Of a stretch of DNA of 64,000 nucleotides, positions 35,547 to 45,077 are shown piece after piece. Position 1 is the first letter of the stretch, and every line of letters starts with the position of its first letter. The notes under the pieces were generated by a model. That model was not told where the DNA came from and made no database searches. It worked only from the letters and a program-made list of their open reading frames with translations. The DNA is from Acinetobacter zhairuonensis (GTDB lineage: Bacteria; Pseudomonadota; Gammaproteobacteria; Pseudomonadales; Moraxellaceae): assembly GCF_022601715.1 (NCBI RefSeq), contig NZ_JAKVIM010000007.1:1-64000 (forward strand). Direction: 5' to 3'. The position numbers and the translations under genes were made by a program.

Positions 35547-36410
35547 ATGCACCACAGCAGAGGAAAATCAAAAAACAGTAAAGCCGCTCAAGCGCCTAAG
35601 CAGAAGATCAGCTATGAAAAAAAGATGGATCCTGCAATTACTGAATATGCTGTACGTGCGCTCAACTGGCTACGTAGAGCAGCATTCTTAATGAGTGCAC
35701 CCAAGCTCAACTTATGCGTAGAAGATACGGGTTACGAAATTGCCTTTGCAGGACGCTCGAATGCGGGTAAATCCAGTGCCATTAATGCCTTAACCAATCA
35801 AAAACAACTCGCGCGCGCCTCAAAGAAACCTGGTCGTACTCAAATGATCAACTTCTTTAGTTTGGGTAATCCAGACCAACGTCTGGTCGACTTACCCGGT
35901 TATGGCTATGCGGCTGTTCCTGAAGCCATGAAAATTGTGTGGCAAAAGGAACTGGAAAACTATCTCATTCATCGTCAAAGCTTACAAGGTTTAGTGTTAT
36001 TAATGGATATCCGCCATCCACTACAACACTTCGATGTAATGATGCTGGAGTGGGCTTATTCGCGTAAATTGTTTGTACACGTGTTATTGACCAAATCGGA
36101 CAAGTTGAACCGTGGTCCTGCCAACAAAGTCTTGTTGGAAGTGAAACAGCAATTGAAGAAAATGAAACTAGATTTCTCAATTCAATTGTTTTCCTCACTC
36201 AACAAACAAGGCTTGGAAGAGCTTGCCAGTATCATGGGCGGACGTCTGAACTTTACTCTTGAGCAATCTACCCAGTTTGATTTGGCGCTGATTCCAGATG
36301 CAGAAGAAGATGCGTTAATGGAAGACGACCTTGAAGATGATGAAGGTGACATTTTTGAAGCAGAAGAAATTGCAGCAGAAGCAGCTGAGCAAGCCCCTAA
36401 ACAGGATTAA
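35547..36410 (+). CDS. yihA: Ribosome-biogenesis GTPase YihA/EngB
   Basis: 287 residues. TRAFAC GTPase: G1 GRSNAGKSS (69-77), G2 T in PGRTQMINFF, G3 DLPGYGYA, G4 TKSDKL and G5 SSLNKQG. It helps large-subunit maturation. E. coli YihA is about 210 residues; this one has extra sequence at both ends, notably an acidic C-terminal tail (about 245-287, many Asp/Glu) not needed by the core fold. Follows nsrR after 87 bases with a possible TATACT -10 at 35508, probably separately transcribed. Confidence 0.93.
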   Translation: MHHSRGKSKNSKAAQAPKQKISYEKKMDPAITEYAVRALNWLRRAAFLMSAPKLNLCVEDTGYEIAFAGRSNAGKSSAINALTNQKQLARASKKPGRTQMINFFSLGNPDQRLVDLPGYGYAAVPEAMKIVWQKELENYLIHRQSLQGLVLLMDIRHPLQHFDVMMLEWAYSRKLFVHVLLTKSDKLNRGPANKVLLEVKQQLKKMKLDFSIQLFSSLNKQGLEELASIMGGRLNFTLEQSTQFDLALIPDAEEDALMEDDLEDDEGDIFEAEEIAAEAAEQAPKQD

Positions 36411-36450
36411 GTTCCACTAAATTCAATCAACTCATCATGAATTGATATTG

Positions 36451-36492
36451 AAATGTCCCGCATTGCTAAACACATTGCGGGACATTTTTTTC
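36451..36492 (+). terminator. Terminator after yihA
   Basis: Twelve-pair stem AAATGTCCCGCA/TGCGGGACATTT, 13-base loop, then a run of T. The hairpin lies 41 bases before the next ATG. Confidence 0.85.
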
Positions 36493-36532
36493 ATACTGCC
36501 CTCAATGCGTTAAAAATGCTTGAGATCGTAGA

Positions 36533-37477
36533 ATGAAACTCTTACAACGACTAAACAGAACAAAAATTGGCTCTTCCATTCAATATAGAATTCAACCACG
36601 CAAAGTGAAATTTGAATGGCAAAATACCCCTGTAGACTGGGTGCCTGACCAGCCTTTTGTTAGCTATTTTATTAATGAAATTAACATGATTTTACCCGCA
36701 GGCGAGTTCTGGTTTTGTCGCCTGTACAATAAAGTGTTGCCACAAATTCAGGATGAAAAACTCAAACAAGATGTACAGGCTTTTATCCGCCAAGAAGCCA
36801 TGCATGCACAGGCACACAACTCTGCCAACAAAGACTATTTGCGCGAACGCCAGATCGATATCCAGCGCAATCTGAATCTGATGGACTTCCTGTTTGGCAA
36901 ATTACTGGCAGATCAACCTCTGGGCCTGAATATCCCCAAACCCTTCGAGCATCAGTGGGACTTGTTCCGTCTTGGAATTGTTGCGACGGTGGAACACATG
37001 ACCTGTGTCTTAGGTAAATATGCACTTTACAATACCGAGTGGCAACAGCGTGGTGCAGACCCTACCATGCTTGATTTGGTGAAATGGCATGGTGCCGAAG
37101 AAATTGAACACCGTACCGTAGCATTCGATGTGTACCGCCATTTGGGGGGTGGTTATCTGGCACGTTACTACCTCAGTGTAGTGGTGATCGCTGCGGTACT
37201 TGGACTGTGGGTAGATGGTACCGCGCATATCATGCAACAAGACCCACGTTTTAACTCCATACGCCCAGCACTATACAAACCGTGGATTTGGCGCGAGTGG
37301 TATGCCATTTCACAACACAACAATGGCTTACTGCCCAACCCGCTTTGGCTAATTTCGCAACAGCTGGGTTATTTAATGCCGTGGTACGATCCAGTACATG
37401 AAGCCAAAACAGAGGATGCTGTTGCCTATTTAGATCAATCCCCCGCGGCACTACGCGCGATGCTTAAAGTCGCTTGA
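36533..37477 (+). CDS. Metal-dependent hydrolase family protein (PF10118)
   Basis: 314 residues. The segment QEAMHAQAHN (about 89-98), with EIEHRTVAFDVY (about 188-199), gives the Glu/His pairs of the COG3687/PF10118 family, predicted to be metal-dependent and ferritin-like helical. A helix near 220-240 (YYLSVVVIAAVLGLWV) is hydrophobic, suggesting membrane association. Substrate unknown; homologues are common in lipid- and alkane-using Acinetobacter. Single gene with a terminator on each side. Confidence 0.8.
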   Translation: MKLLQRLNRTKIGSSIQYRIQPRKVKFEWQNTPVDWVPDQPFVSYFINEINMILPAGEFWFCRLYNKVLPQIQDEKLKQDVQAFIRQEAMHAQAHNSANKDYLRERQIDIQRNLNLMDFLFGKLLADQPLGLNIPKPFEHQWDLFRLGIVATVEHMTCVLGKYALYNTEWQQRGADPTMLDLVKWHGAEEIEHRTVAFDVYRHLGGGYLARYYLSVVVIAAVLGLWVDGTAHIMQQDPRFNSIRPALYKPWIWREWYAISQHNNGLLPNPLWLISQQLGYLMPWYDPVHEAKTEDAVAYLDQSPAALRAMLKVA

Positions 37478-37501
37478 ACCACCCACCTATCGGAACACTA
37501 C

Positions 37502-37530
37502 AAAAAGTAGGCTGAATTCTCCTGCTTTTT
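37502..37530 (+). terminator. Terminator after the metal-dependent hydrolase
   Basis: Ten-pair stem AAAAAGTAGG/CCTGCTTTTT (one G-U) with a nine-base loop and T-rich 3' arm. Confidence 0.75.
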
Positions 37531-37571
37531 CACTCATCCTGAAATTCACTTTCCGATTGAGTACGCCCCTT

Positions 37572-37991
37572 ATGCATCCTCATCTCAGTGTTTTGACCCT
37601 TGCAGTGCATGACCTACAAGCGTCACTGGATTTTTACTGCCAAGGATTGGGCTTTAAAAGTGAAGGGATTATTGGACAGGAATATGAAAACGGTGCAGTT
37701 GCATTTATTGAGCTGCAATCTGGTTTAAAATTGGCGCTGTGGCCTCAACAAAGTTTGGGCCTAGACTCAGGTTTGGCTTTAACCCCCTTGTGCCCGACTG
37801 GATTTTCTCTGGGGCATAATGTTGGCTCAGCAGCAGAAGTCGATGCCATTATGATGCGTGCTGAAAAAGCGGGTGCAACCATCACTAAAGCTGCACAAGC
37901 CACCTTTTACGGCGGCTATGCTGGCTATTTTCAAGACCCAAATGCACATCTCTGGGAAATTGTCTGGAATCCCTGTTGGGAACCAAGCTAA
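37572..37991 (+). CDS. VOC-family (glyoxalase/dioxygenase superfamily) protein
   Basis: 139 residues from MHPHLSVLTLAVHDLQASLD. Beta-alpha-beta-beta-beta repeats of the vicinal-oxygen-chelate fold: the first includes DFYCQGLGFKSEG, the second ends GGYAGYFQDPNAHLWEIVWN. The likely metal Glu is in WEIVW. Members include glyoxalase I, fosfomycin resistance proteins and dioxygenases; no specific reaction is indicated. Upstream TTG at 37557 is in frame but the ATG is preferred. Its stop overlaps the stop of the convergent symporter gene by four bases. Confidence 0.85.
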   Translation: MHPHLSVLTLAVHDLQASLDFYCQGLGFKSEGIIGQEYENGAVAFIELQSGLKLALWPQQSLGLDSGLALTPLCPTGFSLGHNVGSAAEVDAIMMRAEKAGATITKAAQATFYGGYAGYFQDPNAHLWEIVWNPCWEPS

Positions 37992-39232
37992 GCGTTCGAC
38001 TCATTAGGAATGTGACGGGTATGACGATCGACCACCACACTAATCATCATATCGCCTTGTACATTCACTACGGTTCGCACGGTATCAAGCAAGCGGTCAA
38101 TCGGCAGTAAAATCGCAATTGCTTCTGCGGGCAAGCCCACCGATTGCAAGACCATAATCATGGTAACCATGCCTGCACTTGGAATCCCTGGTGCACCTAA
38201 AGAAGCAATCATTGCAGTTAAGCAGACAATCACTTGCTGCCCAAGGCTTAAATCCAAACCGATTAAATTAGCAATAAACAAAGCAGCAGCGGCTTCATAA
38301 AGTGCCGTACCATCCATATTTAACTGCGTCCCCAACGGAATCACAAAACCCGCTGTTGCAGGACTCACTTTGAGATTCTCTTGTGCGCATTTCATGGATA
38401 GCGGCATGGTGGCTGAACTGGAACTGGTGGCAAAGGCGGTGATTAACGCGGCTCGTGTGCCTTTAAAGAAGGTCACAGGATCCATCTTGCCAAAAATCCA
38501 TAATAGCAACGGTAAAACCACCGCCCCGTGGAAAATAGTGGTTCCTGTGACCACCACAGCAAATTCTGCCAATCGGCTCAATACAGAAAGGTCTTCGGTT
38601 GCAATCAGCTTGGCTAAAAGTGCAAAAATTCCTAACGGCGCCAGTTTCATTACCCAACGAATCATCAGCATCATGATTTCAAAAAACTGTCCTGCAAGCT
38701 GACGCACCGCTTTAAATCGCTCTCCCCCATGCACCAGTGCTACACCAATAAACAGTGCAAACACCACCACTGCCAAAACATTACCCTCAGCAAAAGCTTT
38801 AAACGGATTGATTAGGGTGTTTTGAATAAAATTGGTAAAGAATGAGGACGGCGTCAGGGTATCAGGAGTTTGGTATTGATTCATCTCATTCTGGAATAAG
38901 GCAATATCTACCCCCTTACCGACATCAAATAAATGCGCACTGCCAATACCCAAAATTAGGGCTAAAGTGGTAGTCGTGACACAGCAAGCGACGGTGATTT
39001 TCCAGACTCGCCCTAACTGCCCACCCGCTTGCAAGTTAGATACCCCGACCACAATCGAGCTAAAAATCAGGGGAATCAACAGCATTTTTAATAAGCCGAT
39101 AAAAATACTACTGATAATGCCCAAGCCATATAAACTGGTCGAAAAAAAGCTACTCTGTGGAAATACACTAAGTAGAAATCCAAACGCGATCCCCAGAATG
39201 GCCGCAATTAAGATTTGAGTATTTAAGCTCAT
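37988..39232 (-). CDS. Dicarboxylate/amino acid:cation symporter (DAACS)
   Basis: 414 residues from MSLNTQILIAAILGIAFGFL. Eight helices and two re-entrant loops of the GltP/DctA/GltT family; the conserved motifs SSSATMPLSMKCAQ and NMDGTALYEA, and GIPSAGMVTMIMVL in HP2, are present. It imports glutamate, aspartate or C4-dicarboxylates with Na+ or H+. Substrate cannot be told. The frame is open to 39337 but the family starts at the chosen ATG, and the region between is not conserved. Confidence 0.9.
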   Translation of the reverse strand: MSLNTQILIAAILGIAFGFLLSVFPQSSFFSTSLYGLGIISSIFIGLLKMLLIPLIFSSIVVGVSNLQAGGQLGRVWKITVACCVTTTTLALILGIGSAHLFDVGKGVDIALFQNEMNQYQTPDTLTPSSFFTNFIQNTLINPFKAFAEGNVLAVVVFALFIGVALVHGGERFKAVRQLAGQFFEIMMLMIRWVMKLAPLGIFALLAKLIATEDLSVLSRLAEFAVVVTGTTIFHGAVVLPLLLWIFGKMDPVTFFKGTRAALITAFATSSSSATMPLSMKCAQENLKVSPATAGFVIPLGTQLNMDGTALYEAAAALFIANLIGLDLSLGQQVIVCLTAMIASLGAPGIPSAGMVTMIMVLQSVGLPAEAIAILLPIDRLLDTVRTVVNVQGDMMISVVVDRHTRHIPNESNA

Positions 39233-39416
39233 AACGAAAGTAATTTTATCTTTTAAAGTCACACCACTATGGCATACCTTATACGTGGAAATCGAATTTT
39301 TCTTGTCCAAAACATGTAGCAGGCTGCGGCAAACCAACTCACCTTAACTAGCCTAGATCCAGTTGATCATTTACGTAGACACCCTTATCTCCGACAATTC
39401 ATTAAAAACAAAAAAA

Positions 39417-39443
39417 GCCCCATTAAAATGAGACTTCTTGGGG
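39417..39443 (-). terminator. Terminator after tesB
   Basis: Minus strand: a short CCCCA/TGGGG stem with a long loop followed by CTTTTTTTG. Weak stem but good T-run, 20 bases after the tesB stop. Confidence 0.55.
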
Positions 39444-39463
39444 TATGAACATCTTTTTAAATC

Positions 39464-40336
39464 TTATTGCGTTTCAATTTCCCTGAGCCGAATCAAACCT
39501 TCTTGGGTGGTGCTACACACCAACTCACCATTTTGCCACATCCGTCCAAAATTCAGTCCACGTGAATTCGCACTCACGGTGGCATCCATGTCATATAACA
39601 TCCAGTCATCTACACGGAATGGCTTATGGAAATACATAGCATGGTCAATACTGGCACATTGTAAACTTGGCGATAACCAGCTTAAACCATGCGGACGTAA
39701 TGCTGTGGTCATTAAAGTAAAGTCTGAATAAAACGCAGCAATTGCCTGATGCAATGACACCTCATCGATCTCTGCCGCAATACGGTCATGCGTGCGAATA
39801 TAATGCGCATAAGACGGCGCGGCAGGTTGTGGCTGATACGGATTTGCTGGATCAATCGGGCGAATCTCGACATGACGGTCACGCATAAAGCTGGCACGAA
39901 CATTCTCAGGTACAAACTCCACCATCATTTTTTTCAGTTCAGCTTCCGATTTCACCTGCATCGGTGCAGGATAATCTGGTTCCTGAATCTGATAATTCAG
40001 GCCGTCTTCAGGCTCTGCAAACGACACCATGGCAGTAAAAATAGTACGTCCATGCTGAATGGCACGCACCTGACGACTGACAAAACTTTTGCCATCTCTT
40101 AAACGATCCACTTCATAAATGATCGGTGCATTGACATCACCGCCAAACAAAAAATAAGCATGTAAGGAATGTGCAGGACGATCTGCCGTATATGATGCGG
40201 CACGCAATGCCTGTCCTAAAACTTGTCCACCAAAAACACGCTTACCCACTAAATTACGGCTTTGACCGCGAAAAATATTCTCTTCAATTTTTTCAAGGCT
40301 AAGGAGTTCGACCAACTCTTGAGTTAAGGCATTCAT
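39464..40336 (-). CDS. tesB: Acyl-CoA thioesterase II
   Basis: 290 residues. Double hot-dog fold: the N-terminal ENIFRGQSRNLVGKRVFGGQVLGQAL aligns with E. coli TesB, and the second half has HGLSWLSPSLQCASIDHAMY and DWMLYDMDATVSANSRGLNF, which holds the catalytic Asp/Thr/Gln area. Hydrolyses medium- to long-chain acyl-CoA to free acid and CoA. The ATG at 40336 is chosen; the longer frame opens with a TTG. Divergent from plsB. Confidence 0.93.
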   Translation of the reverse strand: MNALTQELVELLSLEKIEENIFRGQSRNLVGKRVFGGQVLGQALRAASYTADRPAHSLHAYFLFGGDVNAPIIYEVDRLRDGKSFVSRQVRAIQHGRTIFTAMVSFAEPEDGLNYQIQEPDYPAPMQVKSEAELKKMMVEFVPENVRASFMRDRHVEIRPIDPANPYQPQPAAPSYAHYIRTHDRIAAEIDEVSLHQAIAAFYSDFTLMTTALRPHGLSWLSPSLQCASIDHAMYFHKPFRVDDWMLYDMDATVSANSRGLNFGRMWQNGELVCSTTQEGLIRLREIETQ

Positions 40337-40631
40337 AGGAGACCCGTTTTTAAATTTTATACACACCTGCAAAATCGGTGTTGATTAGAAAGACGACAGG
40401 AGTATTCACTCTAAACCTATATTACATAAATGTTGACCAATCCCCTAGAGATTAATTGACCGTGCTGTCACTGTAATTTTCAAATTTAATTGCTAAAAAT
40501 ATGTGGTTTAACGCTAGAATCTTGGCATAAGCAGTAAATTTGTCAGAAAATGACATCTAGTTTTTGATTACAATTACGCAGCATCATTTCCCCTGTGCAT
40601 TTTGGGGCTTCGTACCGTATTAGGAGTGTTT

Positions 40632-43214
40632 ATGTCCAAGCGTGGCTTTGGTCAAATGTATCGCCAGCTTTCCAGCAAGCTGCTTGACCTTGTGGTAACC
40701 CCTCATATTTTGGGTGAAGTACCCAGCAACCCGACAACTCCAAGCAACAGTGCAGACCCAGATGCAACTCAGGCACCCACCCAAAAAGTGGTGTGCTACG
40801 TACTCCAAAATTATTCACGTAGTAATGCCTTGGTGGTCGATGGTGAAACGCGTCGTTTAAAACTGCCTGCGGCATTAGATTCGCTGCTGATTGGTGAGCA
40901 TAAAGAAAAAGCCTCGATCTTGTTTTTACAACATCATGACGAGCAGAACTTACTTAATCCACCACCCAACACCTTTCCGCCACGTTTATTGCGCCTGATT
41001 GACTTACTCGAAAAGCATCCTGAACTGGACGTTGAACTGATTCCTGTAACGGTGCTATGGGGTCGTTCACCTGACAAGGAAGACTCTTGGTTTAAATTGT
41101 TATTTACCGATACTTGGGCAACCCCAAGCCGCGTCAAGCAAATGGTGAACATTGGCTTGCATGGACGTGAATCTTATCTGGAATTCCATGAAGCACAGTC
41201 TTTACGTGATTTAATTGCTTATGCCAAGAGCAACCATCCAAATTTATCGCCTGCGACCTATATTATTAGCAGCTTGAATAACTATATGGATGCACAACGT
41301 GAAGTGGTGTTGGGTCCTGACTTGTCTGACCGTCGTAATGTCGTGCACAGTCTGATTAAAGCACAAGATGTACAGGATGCCATTCGTCGCGAAAGTATTC
41401 GCAGCAAAATCAGTATGCTTGAAGCAGAACGTCGTGCGATTGGTTATTTAAATGAAATCGTGTCGGACTATTCTTCTTCGGCCGTTCGTTTTGCGGATAT
41501 GGCACTCACCCGTTTATGGACCCAGCTCTATGATGGTGTGGAAGTGCATAACTTCAGTACCGTGCGCGAACTGGCGAAAGAATACGAAATTATTTATACC
41601 CCATGTCACCGTAGCCATATCGACTATCTATTACTGTCTTATGTGATTTATAAACGTGGCTTGATGGTGCCTTACATTGCCGCGGGCGATAACCTGAATA
41701 TGCCATTTGTGGGTCAATTGCTACGTGGTGGTGGTGCATTCTTTATTCGCCGTACTTTCCGTGGTAATGGCTTATATACCACCGTATTTAAAGAATATCT
41801 ATTTAGCATTCTGTCACGTAACACGCCTTTGGAATACTTCATTGAAGGTGGTCGCTCACGTACAGGTCGTTTATTGCCAGCCAAAACAGGCATGCTCGCC
41901 ATGACTGTGCATGGTCACTTGCGTGGACGTGCCAAGCCAATTGTATTCGTCCCGACCTATATTGGTTATGAACGCCTGATGGAAGGTTCGACCTATGTGG
42001 GTGAAATGCAAGGTAAACCGAAAGAAGCAGAGTCGGTGCTTGGGATTATGAAAACCCTGCGCAAAATTGAACGCATCTTCGGCAAAGTGCATGTCAACTT
42101 CGGCGAACCTGTATTCTTGGATGACAAACTCAAAGCATTCGGTGCTGAGGATATTCGCATTGAGAAAAATGACGATCCAATTCCGAATGAAGTTTCAGAT
42201 GCGGTGAACAGTGCGGCACATACCATTTTGGAAAACATCAACCGTGCCGTGGTGATTAACCCTGTATCCTTGTTGTCTTTAATTCTATTGGCGACACCAA
42301 AACATACACTGGATGAAGAGCTGTGCATTAAACAGTTAGATGCTTACCGCAATCTACTGACTGCGCTGCCTTATGATGAACGTACCCAAGTCACGCCACT
42401 TTCAGGCAAAGAAATTATTGCCTATGGTTTAAAACTCAAGCTGATTAAGCGTGTGAAGCATGTTCTGGGTGACATCATTGCGATTGAAGATAATCAAGCG
42501 GTGTTACTCACCTACTTCCGTAATAACATTGTGCATGCCTTTGTCTTGCCATCTTTGATTGCGGCTTTGGTTGAACATAACGGCATCATCAAGCGTCATG
42601 ATTTATGCAATGTCATTCGCACGCTCTATCCATTCTTGAAAGCAGAGCTGTTCTTGAAATGGAATGATGAAGGCTTAAAAGCGCAAATTGCGGCTTATAC
42701 CGATGCTTTAATCAGCACCAAACTCATTACTGAAGATGCAGACGGTCATTTAATTTCCCCTGCACCAAACAGCGAAGAACACAATCAATTGTTAGTGCTT
42801 GCAGGTCCTGTAATGCAGAGCCTAGAGCGCTATTACATGACTCTGGCACTGATTACCCAGCGTGGTTCAGGCAATATCTCGACGCGTCAAGTGGAAGAGT
42901 TGAGCCACTTGGTCGGTCAGCGCTTATCTGTACTGTATGAGTTCAATTCACCAGAGTTCTTTGATAAAGCCCTGTTCCAAGGTTTTATTCGTGTACTGAC
43001 TCAGCAAGGCTATATCAGCACCAATGCCGAAGGTTCAATTGTATTTGACAGCAACTTTAGCAATATTGCTGCCAATGCGAATTTGGTACTGGATGATGTG
43101 ACTTTACAAATGTTGCAGCACATTACCACCTTTAGCGATGAAGAGTTGAAACAGGTGTTAGATGCGGTTGCGGCTCAGCAAGCGAAACGTCGTTTGAAGC
43201 GTAAGAAGAAGTAA
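40632..43214 (+). CDS. plsB: Glycerol-3-phosphate 1-O-acyltransferase
   Basis: 860 residues from MSKRGFGQMYRQLSSKLLD, with TAGGAG five bases before the ATG. Catalyses the first step of phospholipid synthesis at the inner membrane. The acyltransferase motifs appear in order: HRSHID (326-331), GGGAFFIRRTF, FIEGGRSRTGRL and VPTYIGYERL. Length is near that of the E. coli enzyme (807), with an added C-terminal stretch ending in RLKRKKK. A 12-bp hairpin follows. Confidence 0.97.
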   Translation: MSKRGFGQMYRQLSSKLLDLVVTPHILGEVPSNPTTPSNSADPDATQAPTQKVVCYVLQNYSRSNALVVDGETRRLKLPAALDSLLIGEHKEKASILFLQHHDEQNLLNPPPNTFPPRLLRLIDLLEKHPELDVELIPVTVLWGRSPDKEDSWFKLLFTDTWATPSRVKQMVNIGLHGRESYLEFHEAQSLRDLIAYAKSNHPNLSPATYIISSLNNYMDAQREVVLGPDLSDRRNVVHSLIKAQDVQDAIRRESIRSKISMLEAERRAIGYLNEIVSDYSSSAVRFADMALTRLWTQLYDGVEVHNFSTVRELAKEYEIIYTPCHRSHIDYLLLSYVIYKRGLMVPYIAAGDNLNMPFVGQLLRGGGAFFIRRTFRGNGLYTTVFKEYLFSILSRNTPLEYFIEGGRSRTGRLLPAKTGMLAMTVHGHLRGRAKPIVFVPTYIGYERLMEGSTYVGEMQGKPKEAESVLGIMKTLRKIERIFGKVHVNFGEPVFLDDKLKAFGAEDIRIEKNDDPIPNEVSDAVNSAAHTILENINRAVVINPVSLLSLILLATPKHTLDEELCIKQLDAYRNLLTALPYDERTQVTPLSGKEIIAYGLKLKLIKRVKHVLGDIIAIEDNQAVLLTYFRNNIVHAFVLPSLIAALVEHNGIIKRHDLCNVIRTLYPFLKAELFLKWNDEGLKAQIAAYTDALISTKLITEDADGHLISPAPNSEEHNQLLVLAGPVMQSLERYYMTLALITQRGSGNISTRQVEELSHLVGQRLSVLYEFNSPEFFDKALFQGFIRVLTQQGYISTNAEGSIVFDSNFSNIAANANLVLDDVTLQMLQHITTFSDEELKQVLDAVAAQQAKRRLKRKKK

Positions 43215-43223
43215 TTTTAAGAA

Positions 43224-43255
43224 GCATAGGTATCTGCGATTTTAGATACCTATGC
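43224..43255 (+). terminator. Hairpin after plsB
   Basis: GCATAGGTATCT-8 nt-AGATACCTATGC, a perfect 12-pair stem ten bases after the stop; it is followed by TGTATAG rather than a T-run, so termination may be Rho-assisted or the hairpin may protect the mRNA end. Confidence 0.55.
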
Positions 43256-43358
43256 TGTATAGATAACAATAAAATTTGAATCGATTTTTGAATAATCATC
43301 ATTATGTTAAATGGCATATTGTTTAATAGGAAATTTAAAAATATTGATAATAAATCTA

Positions 43359-43868
43359 TTACCTAAAAGATAAATTTTCCTTTATATATGCAGAATTTTT
43401 GTCATTATTAATGATTAATCTATCAGTATAAATTTCTTGCATTACTTTGATTAATTGATGTTTTTCTTCTCCATTTAATGGAAGTTCATTTGGATCTAAA
43501 ACTATTTCACCAGCTAAAGTCATATTGAATGTAATTTTTAAATCTTCTTTCATACTCTTGTATGATAAAAAAGTATAATATTGCCCTATTGAAAATCTCA
43601 TTTTTCCAAAATCGGTTTTGATAGGTAAACCACCATAAAAATTTATAATTTGGGTAGCTACTTGCATACATTTTTCTGATGAAATATTTCCATTATACTC
43701 ATTAATCGAGATATTCATTAAAACATCACTTATTTCATTTATATCACCAAGATTTTCTATAATTTCATATAGTTGATCAGCGATATGCACTATGTTTTGA
43801 TTAGAAAAAAAAGGTGAAGGATTCCAAACATGTCTAAGTAATATTTGAATCTTTTGTGTGTGATACAT
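43359..43868 (-). CDS. Unknown protein in AT-rich accessory pair
   Basis: 169 residues, mostly charged and polar, no signal peptide or membrane helix. Asn-, Ile- and Lys-rich (YNGNISSEKCMQVATQII), and a codon use richer in A/T than the neighbours, with ATA and AAT frequent. Follows the DUF6500-like gene by 22 bases. I do not recognise it. Small pairs like this may be toxin-immunity remnants, but no toxin domain is seen here. Confidence 0.7.
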   Translation of the reverse strand: MYHTQKIQILLRHVWNPSPFFSNQNIVHIADQLYEIIENLGDINEISDVLMNISINEYNGNISSEKCMQVATQIINFYGGLPIKTDFGKMRFSIGQYYTFLSYKSMKEDLKITFNMTLAGEIVLDPNELPLNGEEKHQLIKVMQEIYTDRLIINNDKNSAYIKENLSFR

Positions 43869-43890
43869 ATTAAAAATTTCTCAAAAAATA

Positions 43891-44118
43891 TTATACGGAG
43901 GACTCCTCTCTCAAAACAAGGGCTTTAATTTTTACGGCTTTTTCAAAATGATCTAATTTATGTTGCATGATCCACCAAGTTGCGGCTTCCATTAAAAGTT
44001 CAGGATTATCATTCTTATTTTTAAAAAAGGCATAGAAAGATAAACCCACGCTATCTCCCTTTTTTTGAATTTTCTCATTACATCCACTGATAAATAGTTC
44101 TCTTAGCTCTTTTCTCAT
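43891..44118 (-). CDS. Small DUF6500-like protein
   Basis: 75 residues from MRKELRELFISGCNEKIQKK, with GDSVGLSFYAFFKNKNDNPE and AATWWIMQHKLDHFEKAVKI. I recognise this pattern as the DUF6500 family from memory, so the name is not fully secure. The frame is open 27 bases upstream to another ATG, but AGGA precedes the chosen one. Function unknown. First gene of the AT-rich pair. Confidence 0.65.
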   Translation of the reverse strand: MRKELRELFISGCNEKIQKKGDSVGLSFYAFFKNKNDNPELLMEAATWWIMQHKLDHFEKAVKIKALVLREESSV

Positions 44119-44233
44119 ATTTTTAACTTTTCCTAAAATTAGCATAAAAATTTACCAGAATGCCTTTTACATTACTTTTCACATTCAACGAACATTTTCC
44201 AAAAATTTCATTCAACAAATTACAAAATATTCT

Positions 44234-45043
44234 TCACTGACTCTTCGCCAACAACGCTGAATAATCCTCAAAATAATCTGGATGCTGTAATTCAAAATCC
44301 ATCTGCTGCATGTTTGAAGCATAAATCTGCTTACCTGACAGTTGCTCAGTCGACAGACTCAACTCGGGTAAACTCAATTGTCGTTGAAACCACTGAATAA
44401 TTTCATGTAAAGGAATCGGCTGATTATTCGTGACAATATAAGAACTTTTAGGATGTTCCACGTGAATCAAATGCGCCAGAAAACGGGCTAAATCTTCAAT
44501 ATGAATACGATTGCTATAATGAATATTCGGATAGGTCGAAGTCTGCTGTGCCAGCTTCACCATTCGTGCCACAGAAGTCCCGTAAATGCCAGTCGGGCGA
44601 ATAATGATACTTTGCTCAGGATACGCTGCCTGCCACAGTAACTCCATCTTACGCAGCACTTCGCCTTGTGCATCAATCGGTTTAGGCTCAGTCGTATCAT
44701 CAATTCGTTCCCCTGCCTGCTCGCCATACACCCGCGTAGAAGACACCACGATTACTTTTTTGACAGGGTGCTGTTTGAGGGCTTTTAGCATGGCAGGAAT
44801 GGCATCAACAAAAGTCGTTTGATAGCCTTCAGGCGTGCTCGCTGCGGGCGATAACAACACATAAACGACATCTACAGGTGCAATCTGACTCAAATCAAGT
44901 TGATGAATATCCTGAATCAAATGCGTAGCAAAATCCTGCGGCTTAGCAGTACGGCTAATTGTGGTAATTTGGTGCCCCTGTAGAAATAATTGTTTAGCTA
45001 CCCGTTGAGATGTTTTACCATAACCTATAAATAAAATATGCAT
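44234..45043 (-). CDS. NAD-dependent epimerase/dehydratase-like protein (YeeZ type)
   Basis: 269 residues. Begins MHILFIGYGKTSQRVAKQLF, an atypical GxGxxxxxxA nucleotide-binding loop, and has VVSSTRVYGEQAG where extended SDRs have the Tyr-xxx-Lys active site; the Lys is not in its usual position (YGEQ), as in YeeZ-like atypical SDRs. These bind NAD(P) but catalysis is uncertain. Divergent from recG with a 34-base gap. Confidence 0.82.
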   Translation of the reverse strand: MHILFIGYGKTSQRVAKQLFLQGHQITTISRTAKPQDFATHLIQDIHQLDLSQIAPVDVVYVLLSPAASTPEGYQTTFVDAIPAMLKALKQHPVKKVIVVSSTRVYGEQAGERIDDTTEPKPIDAQGEVLRKMELLWQAAYPEQSIIIRPTGIYGTSVARMVKLAQQTSTYPNIHYSNRIHIEDLARFLAHLIHVEHPKSSYIVTNNQPIPLHEIIQWFQRQLSLPELSLSTEQLSGKQIYASNMQQMDFELQHPDYFEDYSALLAKSQ

Positions 45044-45077
45044 TTAGCACCTGATTACACACTTTGGTTGAGGGGAC

